DNA from: an uncultured Burkholderiales bacterium
GTDB taxonomy: Bacteria > Pseudomonadota > Gammaproteobacteria > Burkholderiales > Burkholderiaceae_D
Assembly: GCA_937872165.1 (NCBI GenBank)
Contig: CALMOR010000153.1
Coordinates: 1,756-27,350 of the forward strand
Direction of reading: 5' to 3'
DNA: 25,595 nt
The position numbers and the translations under genes were made by a program. Positions within the stretch are counted from its first letter, which is position 1. Each line of letters opens with the position of its first letter. Below are positions 22,748 to 25,595 of the stretch, one piece after another. Below the pieces are notes generated by a model, which saw only the letters and a program-made list of their open reading frames with translations, had not been told where the DNA came from and did no database searches.

Positions 22748-23209
22748 TCACGGGAGCGGACCGATCACCGAACCGATCAGCAACGCGGCCGCGACGCGGC
22801 GGCCTTCGGCCATCAGGATGTTGTACGTGCGGCAGGCCGCCTGCATGTCCATCGTCTCGACGCCGATGCCGCGGTCGATCAGCGGGGCGAGCAGGCGCGG
22901 GTGCGGGAAGCGCAGGCGCCGGCCGCTGCCGAAGACGACGAGTTCGGGCGCGAGGTCGGCGACGAAGCGGAAGCTGTCGGCCGTGAGCGCCTCGAAGTCC
23001 GCGACCGGCCAGTCGATCACCGGACGTTCGGGGAAGACGACGATGGCGCGTTCGTGGCGGATGGCATTGACCTCGACATAGTCGTCGCCGTAGGCGTTGA
23101 ACGTGTTGGACTGCGGGACGACGGTGGCGTGGAGTTTCACGGAGGGCATCCGGTGCAGGACGAGGCGCCGCGGGGTCGTCGCCGGGGTCGGCTCGACATC
23201 GTTCGTCAC
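22748..23209 (-). CDS. Mth938-like domain protein (DUF498)
   Basis: A protein of up to 153 residues in the Mth938/NDUFAF3-like family, small alpha/beta proteins of unknown biochemical function. Family blocks are NTFNAYGDDYVEVN, HERAIVVFPERPVIDWPV, VVFGSGRRLRFPHPRL and METMD-like VETMDMQAACRTYNILMAEG. The frame begins at GTG 23209; homologues usually begin near MxxKLH, so ATG 23149 (133 residues) may be the real start. Neither has a clear Shine-Dalgarno. It stands first in the minus-strand run leading into arnT, 9 nt upstream of it, so the Ara4N genes may share its promoter. A link to lipid A is not implied by the family. Confidence 0.9.
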   Translation of the reverse strand: MTNDVEPTPATTPRRLVLHRMPSVKLHATVVPQSNTFNAYGDDYVEVNAIRHERAIVVFPERPVIDWPVADFEALTADSFRFVADLAPELVVFGSGRRLRFPHPRLLAPLIDRGIGVETMDMQAACRTYNILMAEGRRVAAALLIGSVIGPLP

Positions 23210-23228
23210 GGGCCGCGGAAGGGCGTGA

Positions 23229-23236
23229 ATTATAAT
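23229..23236. promoter_or_regulatory. Candidate bidirectional -10 element (ATTATAAT)
   Basis: The 8-bp palindrome ATTATAAT reads TATAAT on both strands (23231-23236 plus, 23234-23229 minus) inside otherwise GC-rich DNA between the divergent Mth938-arn and alaC-hom units. No consensus -35 is evident on either side at 16-18 nt. It is nevertheless the best promoter candidate in the window for both directions. Confidence 0.45.
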
Positions 23237-23334
23237 CGCCGCGCTCCGCAGAGCCGGTGCGCATCGACCGCCGAGGCAGGACGCACGCGACGGCCTCTCC
23301 CAGATCGACCGACCGCGCGCACAACGAGGCCCGC

Positions 23335-24534
23335 ATGAAAGAATTCTCGCGCATCAAGCGCCTGCCCCCCTACGTCTTCAACATCACGGCCGAGTTGAAG
23401 ATGGCCGCGCGCCGTCGCGGCGAGGACATCGTCGACATGAGCATGGGCAACCCCGACGGCCCGACGCCCGCGCACATCGTCGACAAGCTGGTCGACGCCG
23501 TGAAGCGACCCGACACCCACGGCTATTCGGTCTCGAAAGGCATCCCCCGACTGCGCCGCGCGATCTGCAACTGGTACCGGTCGCGCTACGACGTCGAGCT
23601 CGATCCCGACAGCGAGGCCATCGTCACCATCGGCTCGAAGGAGGGCCTCGCGCACCTGATGCTCGCGACGCTGGACCGCGGCGACACGGTGCTGGTGCCG
23701 AACCCGAGCTACCCGATCCACATCTACGGCGCGGTGATCGCCGGCGCCGACATCCGCAGCGTGCGGATGACGCCCGGTGTCGACTTCTTCGCCGAGCTCG
23801 AACGTGCGATCCGCGAGTCGATCCCGAAGCCGAAGATGATGATCCTCGGCTTCCCGAGCAATCCGACCGCGCAGTGCGTCGAGCTCGAGTTCTTCGAGCG
23901 CATCGTCGTGCTCGCCAAGCAGCACGACATCCTCGTGGTGCACGACCTCGCCTACGCCGACATCACATTCGACGGCTGGAGGGCGCCGTCGATCATGCAG
24001 GTCGACGGCGCGCGCGAGGTCGCCGTCGAGTTCTTCACGATGTCGAAGAGCTACAACATGGCGGGCTGGCGCATCGGCTTCATGGTCGGCAACAAGGAGC
24101 TGGTCAACGCGCTGGCGAGGATGAAGAGCTATCACGACTACGGCTCGTTCACGCCGGTGCAGGTCGCGGCCATCGCCGCGCTCGAAGGGCCGCAGGACTG
24201 CGTCGCCGAGATCGTCGCGAAGTACCAGAAGCGCCGCGACGTGCTCGCCAAGGGGCTGGCCGAGGCCGGCTGGAAGGTCGAGGTACCGCGGGCGTCGATG
24301 TACATCTGGGCGGCGCTGCCCGAGGCCTATGCCGCGATGGGTTCGCTCGAATTCTCGAAGAAGCTGCTCGCCGAGGCGCGCGTCGCCGTGTCGCCGGGCA
24401 TCGGCTTCGGCGACTACGGCGACGGGCACGTCCGCTTCGCGTTGATCGAGAACGAGGCCCGCACGCGACAGGCCGTCCGCGGCATCAAGGACATGTTCCG
24501 CAAGGACGGGCTGCTGCCGCGAGTCGCCGCGTGA
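23335..24534 (+). CDS. alaC: Glutamate-pyruvate (alanine) aminotransferase AlaC
   Basis: A 399-residue class I/II PLP aminotransferase, very close to E. coli AlaC in recalled sequence. Identical-looking blocks include PPYVFNITAELKMAARRRGE, TIGSKEGLAHLMLATLD, VPNPSYPIHIYGAVIAGA, ILGFPSNPTAQCVELEFFE and SPGIGFGDYGDGHVRFALIE. The PLP lysine is K238 in FTMSKSYNMAGWRIGF, and N176 in SNPT contacts the cofactor. It makes alanine from pyruvate and glutamate. I chose ATG 23335 because homologues start with MxxxxRIxRLPPYVF and GAGG lies 7 nt upstream; the open frame extends further but does not look homologous. hom follows 82 nt later, a pairing common in betaproteobacteria. Confidence 0.97.
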   Translation: MKEFSRIKRLPPYVFNITAELKMAARRRGEDIVDMSMGNPDGPTPAHIVDKLVDAVKRPDTHGYSVSKGIPRLRRAICNWYRSRYDVELDPDSEAIVTIGSKEGLAHLMLATLDRGDTVLVPNPSYPIHIYGAVIAGADIRSVRMTPGVDFFAELERAIRESIPKPKMMILGFPSNPTAQCVELEFFERIVVLAKQHDILVVHDLAYADITFDGWRAPSIMQVDGAREVAVEFFTMSKSYNMAGWRIGFMVGNKELVNALARMKSYHDYGSFTPVQVAAIAALEGPQDCVAEIVAKYQKRRDVLAKGLAEAGWKVEVPRASMYIWAALPEAYAAMGSLEFSKKLLAEARVAVSPGIGFGDYGDGHVRFALIENEARTRQAVRGIKDMFRKDGLLPRVAA

Positions 24535-24557
24535 GGCCTCGCCGTCGTCGTGGGGAA

Positions 24558-24575
24558 GGCGGGCACCGGCCCGCC
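24558..24575 (+). other. Small hairpin between alaC and hom
   Basis: GGCGGGC (24558-24564), loop ACCG and GCCCGCC (24569-24575) form a 7-bp GC stem with no T-run after it. It may modulate or partly end alaC transcription, or simply stabilise the mRNA. Confidence 0.3.
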
Positions 24576-24616
24576 TCGTCGCGGGCCCGTCGTCCTTCGT
24601 GCGATCGGCGGCCCCG

Positions 24617-25595
24617 ATGAAGCCGATCCAGGTCGCACTGATCGGCACCGGCACCGTCGGCGGAGGCATGCTGCGCGTGCTGTCGCGCAACCAGGAAGAG
24701 ATCACGCGGCGGGCGGGGCGCGGCATCGTCGTCGCCTCGGTCGGAGCCCGCGACGTCGCGAAGGCGCGGCGACTGGTCTGCGACGACGTCCGCGTCGACG
24801 CGGACCTGCATGCGATCGTGACCGATCCGCAGATCGAGATTGTCGTCGAACTGATCGGCGGCACGAGCGACGCGAAGCGCCTCGTGCTCGCGGCGATCGG
24901 GGCGGGCAAGCACGTGGTGACCGCCAACAAGGCGCTGCTCGCGGCGCACGGCAACGAGATCTTCGCGGCGGCCCGGGCGAAGGGCGTGATGGTCGCGTTC
25001 GAGGCGGCGGTGGCGGGCGGCATACCGATCATCAAGGCCTTGCGCGAGGGGCTTTCGGCGAACCGCATCGAGTGGATCGCCGGGATCATCAACGGCACGA
25101 GCAACTTCGTGCTGTCGTCGATGCGCGACACCGGCGCCACGTTCGCGGCGGCGCTGGCCGAGGCGCAGCGGCTCGGCTACGCGGAGGCCGACCCGACCTT
25201 CGACATCGAAGGCATCGATGCCGCGCACAAGCTGTCGATCATGAGCGCGATCGCGTTCGGCATCCCGATGCAGTTCGAGCGCGCCTACACCGAAGGCATC
25301 TCGAAGCTGACGGCCGACGACATCCGCTACGCGGAGGAGCTGGGCTATCGCATCAAGCTGCTCGGGATCTCGCGCCGGGTGGACGGCGGCGACGGCGAGG
25401 CCGGCGGCATCGAGCTCCGCGTACACCCGACGCTGATCCCTGCCAAACGTTTGTTAGGTAACGTCGAAGGCGTGATGAACGCGGTGCTGGTGAAAGGCGA
25501 CGCGGTCGGTCCCACGCTGTACTACGGCGCCGGCGCGGGGGCCGAGCCGACCGCGTCGGCGGTCGTCGCCGACCTCGTCGACGTGACGCGCCTGC
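24617..25595 (+). CDS. hom: Homoserine dehydrogenase (5' portion)
   Basis: The first 326 codons are present; the gene runs off the right edge. The enzyme reduces aspartate semialdehyde to homoserine for threonine and methionine synthesis. The nucleotide-binding motif ALIGTGTVGGGML is at 7-19, and VTANKALLAAHG at 101-112 carries the conserved K105. AAVAGGIPIIKAL, GIINGTSNFVLSSM and the substrate-site block GYAEADPTFDIEGIDAAHKL with K205 follow. It is the monofunctional type without an aspartokinase domain; a C-terminal ACT domain would lie beyond the window. The ATG at 24617 gives the expected N-terminus, with only a weak ribosome binding site. Confidence 0.96.
   Translation, partial: MKPIQVALIGTGTVGGGMLRVLSRNQEEITRRAGRGIVVASVGARDVAKARRLVCDDVRVDADLHAIVTDPQIEIVVELIGGTSDAKRLVLAAIGAGKHVVTANKALLAAHGNEIFAAARAKGVMVAFEAAVAGGIPIIKALREGLSANRIEWIAGIINGTSNFVLSSMRDTGATFAAALAEAQRLGYAEADPTFDIEGIDAAHKLSIMSAIAFGIPMQFERAYTEGISKLTADDIRYAEELGYRIKLLGISRRVDGGDGEAGGIELRVHPTLIPAKRLLGNVEGVMNAVLVKGDAVGPTLYYGAGAGAEPTASAVVADLVDVTRL

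Noticed and set aside
24550..25461. Plus-strand open frame of 303 codons over hom
   Set aside because: A different frame, beginning at 24617, gives an unmistakable homoserine dehydrogenase; this one is Arg-rich with no motifs.

Overview
This is a high-GC window with tightly packed genes on both strands. It most likely comes from a betaproteobacterium, probably of the Burkholderiales/Rhodocyclales type. The reasons are an AlaC-homoserine dehydrogenase pair beside an Mth938-like gene, a PIN-PhoH gene next to a Bcp peroxiredoxin, and a lipoprotein whose lipobox cysteine is followed by a run of glycines. The placement rests on recalled family and gene-order resemblance, not on a search. I saw no rRNA, tRNA, CRISPR array, integrase, transposase or phage gene.

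Left part (1-5856). The 3' portion of serS is followed 2 nt later by a cystathionine beta-lyase-type PLP enzyme. Facing it on the minus strand is a coupled pair: an isochorismatase-like cysteine hydrolase and a GlxA-type AraC regulator. Then on the plus strand come rmuC and a small exported protein of unknown role. Next, on the minus strand, are the molybdenum cofactor genes mobA and moeA (5873-7735).

Middle (7802-14482). A 1026-residue secreted lipoprotein with six exact 70-residue repeats, an Ig-like domain and a large C-terminal region is followed by a perfect 12-bp hairpin. Upstream of it lies a 592-bp gene-free stretch. Then come a PIN-PhoH ATPase, a Bcp-type peroxiredoxin, and a small exported Tyr/Pro/Gly-rich protein with a textbook intrinsic terminator.

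Right part (14488-23209, minus strand) is the most coherent system: a near-complete 4-amino-4-deoxy-L-arabinose (Ara4N) lipid A modification operon. Read 5' to 3' it runs: Mth938-like protein, arnT, one ArnE/F-like small membrane protein, arnB, arnC, the ArnA formyltransferase half, a 107-residue unknown protein, the ArnA dehydrogenase/decarboxylase half, a GNAT acetyltransferase, arnD. Most junctions overlap by 1-4 nt. ArnA-DH would make the UDP-4-keto-pentose, ArnB aminates it, ArnA-FT formylates it, ArnC loads it on undecaprenyl phosphate, ArnD removes the formyl group, the SMR protein would flip it and ArnT transfers it to lipid A. The pathway is known; what stands out is the split ArnA with an unknown coupled gene between its halves, the embedded acetyltransferase, and an in-frame TAG that removes the last 19 recognisable residues of ArnB.

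Divergent from this operon, across a shared ATTATAAT box, are alaC and the start of hom, which runs off the window. I found no wholly new system. The best candidates for novelty are the 107-aa protein, the GNAT enzyme in the Ara4N operon, the ArnB nonsense codon and the repeat lipoprotein.
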